NCBI RefSeq assembly: GCF_900113455.1
Contig: NZ_FOPI01000009.1
Location: forward strand, 1-64,000
Direction: 5' to 3'
DNA: 64,000 nt
DNA from: Ligilactobacillus ruminis DSM 20403 = NBRC 102161
GTDB lineage: Bacteria; Bacillota; Bacilli; Lactobacillales; Lactobacillaceae
The notes below the pieces were generated by a model. That model was not told the DNA's origin, ran no database searches, and saw nothing but the letters and a program-made list of their open reading frames with translations. The translations under genes were made by a program, and so were the position numbers. Below, one piece after another: positions 62,586 through 64,000 of this stretch (its first letter is position 1; every line of letters starts with the position of its first letter).

Positions 62586-64000
62586 CTAACGTAAAATTTG
62601 CTCATACAAGTCAAGATAATTCTGACTTGCACTGTCCCAACTGAAATCAGAAGTCATCGCCGTCTTCATCATGCTTGCCCAGACTTTTGGCTGCTTGTTG
62701 TAGACGTTTAGTGCCTGCTTGATTTCCTCCATCATCCAAAACGACCCGAATTCTTCGAAGCCAAATCCAGTGCCGACTCCTTCAATCGGATTATATGCCC
62801 ATACCGAATCTCTGAGTCCGCCGATCTGATGAACGATCGGCAGCGTGCCGTAACGCATTGAAATCATTTGCGAAAGCCCGCACGGTTCAAATGCGGACGG
62901 CATCAAGAACATGTCGCATCCGGCATAGATCTGCTGTGCAAGCTCAACGTCAAAGTCGATGCAGGCGCTGCATTTTTCAGGATAGCGCCCTGAAAAATAG
63001 CGAAAATCATGCTCAAAGTTGGCATAACCGGTTCCAAGCACGACGAGCTGAACGTTGAACTGCATCAGATTCGACATTTCCTGAGAAACGAGCTGGAATC
63101 CCTTTTGATAGGTCAGGCGGCTGACGATTCCAATCAAAGGCACGTCAGGCTTGACCGGAAGACCGAATTTCTTTTGCAGAGCCTCTTTGTCCTTTTTCTT
63201 GCCGGCAAGATTTTTGACGGAAAAATTATAAGGAATTGCCGGATCTTTTTCCGGATCGTTCGTTTCATAATCAATCCCGTTCAAAATTCCCGACAGCTTG
63301 AAACTGCACATTCTCAAAATGTCGTCAAGACCGCAGCCGAATTCTTTCGTTTGAATCTCTGCCGCATAAGACGGGCTGACGGTATTGATGCGATCGGCAT
63401 AAAAGATGCCCGCTTTCATAAAGTTGACGGCGTCTCCCATCTGAATCGTGCCGTCATCATAGCGATCGGCGCTCATCCCGAACAATTCCGACATGACTTC
63501 TCTGCCGTATTGCCCTTGAAATTCCAGATTGTGAATCGTCAAAACGGTCGCAACGTGATTGAAGGCTTCGATCCAGCCGTACTTTTCGCGCAGCAAAAAC
63601 GGGATGAATGCCGTGTGATAATCGTTGCAGTGCAAAATATCCGGAATGTAGCTGATGCGCTGCATCAACTCGATCACCGCCTGCTGGAAGAAAGCAAAGC
63701 GTTCGCCGTCATCATAATACCCGTAGATTCCCGGCCGATCAAAATAGTACTTGTTGTCCAAAAAATAATATTGAACGCCATCCATCTTCAGCGTTTTGAC
63801 GCCGCAATACTGCATGCGCCAACCGACGCTGACGTAAAAATTGAACAAATCGGTCAGTTTGGCCTGATATTTTTCAGGCATCGTCGTATAAAACGGCAAA
63901 ACGACGCGGACTTCGTTGCCTTTCTTGGCGAGAGCTTTCGGCAAGGCTCCCGCAACATCGCCCAATCCGCCCGTCTTAAAGAACGGAGCGCATTCGGCAG
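62586..64000 (-). CDS. glgA: Glycogen synthase GlgA (start outside window)
   Basis: A GT5 glucosyltransferase, at least 470 residues. The frame runs to the right edge and reads back into '..AECAPFFKTGGLGDVAGALPKALAK', the ADP-glucose-binding KTGGLGDV near the true N-terminus, so only about ten residues are missing. C-terminal sites 'GIVSRLTYQKGFQL' and 'MPSAFEPCGLSQM' are intact. It builds glycogen from ADP-glucose. Confidence 0.95.
   Translation of the reverse strand, partial: AECAPFFKTGGLGDVAGALPKALAKKGNEVRVVLPFYTTMPEKYQAKLTDLFNFYVSVGWRMQYCGVKTLKMDGVQYYFLDNKYYFDRPGIYGYYDDGERFAFFQQAVIELMQRISYIPDILHCNDYHTAFIPFLLREKYGWIEAFNHVATVLTIHNLEFQGQYGREVMSELFGMSADRYDDGTIQMGDAVNFMKAGIFYADRINTVSPSYAAEIQTKEFGCGLDDILRMCSFKLSGILNGIDYETNDPEKDPAIPYNFSVKNLAGKKKDKEALQKKFGLPVKPDVPLIGIVSRLTYQKGFQLVSQEMSNLMQFNVQLVVLGTGYANFEHDFRYFSGRYPEKCSACIDFDVELAQQIYAGCDMFLMPSAFEPCGLSQMISMRYGTLPIVHQIGGLRDSVWAYNPIEGVGTGFGFEEFGSFWMMEEIKQALNVYNKQPKVWASMMKTAMTSDFSWDSASQNYLDLYEQILR

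Overview
The window looks like a chromosomal segment of a low-to-moderate GC Firmicute of the family Lactobacillaceae. Pointers are the divergent ccpA/pepQ pair, the acetylated-diaminopimelate branch next to a CbpB-type CBS protein, a glycogen cluster in the order glgA-glgP-amylase, a tmRNA tag AKNNNYSYALAA, and frequent GTG/TTG starts behind strong Shine-Dalgarno sites. Ligilactobacillus (L. ruminis-like) is my best guess for the genus, but the sequence read by eye does not prove it.

Layout. 1-300: 3' end of an IS3-type transposase. 319-7600: housekeeping genes on the minus strand (DUF1461 membrane protein, NagD-like HAD phosphatase, YutD, a phosphoesterase broken by an in-frame amber codon, asnB, an amino acid permease, a YtxK-like methyltransferase). 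7680-13381: the comG competence pseudopilus operon, split between comGD and comGE by an IS200/IS605 element with intact TnpA and TnpB. 13860-21365: rbsK, yebC, vanZ-like, ccpA, pepQ, an ISL3 remnant, a YtxH/DUF948 pair and an MscS channel. 21838-25290: dapL-dapH-cbpB and a glycerol facilitator. 25456-30237: an oxidoreductase, a non-autonomous IS605-derived element, a CPBP protease, pgi and glcU. 30488-37851: an LtaS-type synthase, a two-component system, tmRNA and an L,D-transpeptidase. 38022-40906: a Trp-codon leader peptide and attenuator ahead of a trpXYZ-like ABC transporter. 41129-41684: a tandem palindromic array. 41861-45777: usp, rnhA, ArsR, a hemolysin III homologue, DUF1836, a cytochrome b5-like protein and dps. 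45966-50606: an export-type ABC operon led by a small secreted DUF2712-like protein. 50754-57137: fba and the phoU-pstBBACS operon with PhoP boxes. 57381-58227: two more tandem arrays. 58340-64000: amylase, glgP and glgA, the last running off the window.

Two themes stand out beyond ordinary genes. First, the intergenic space is heavily colonised by repeats: nine or so copies of a MITE-like element with 'AAAAGAGGCTTGGG'-type inverted ends and internal hairpins that double as terminators, plus three tandem arrays (period 73-74 bp) of palindromes with arms GTAGACAAAA or GTAGAACAAAA. The 8-mer AAATGCAG also occurs far more often than chance. Second, there are regulatory or phase-type signals: the Trp leader with two terminators whose arms can re-pair, a terminator inside the dap operon, a PhoP-box ladder before pstS, a cre-like site between ccpA and pepQ, and a poly-A slip just after the likely start of the DUF2712 gene.

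Sugar metabolism is well represented (glcU, pgi, fba, rbsK, glycogen cluster, ccpA), as is envelope biology (LtaS, L,D-transpeptidase, dap genes, pst/phoU).
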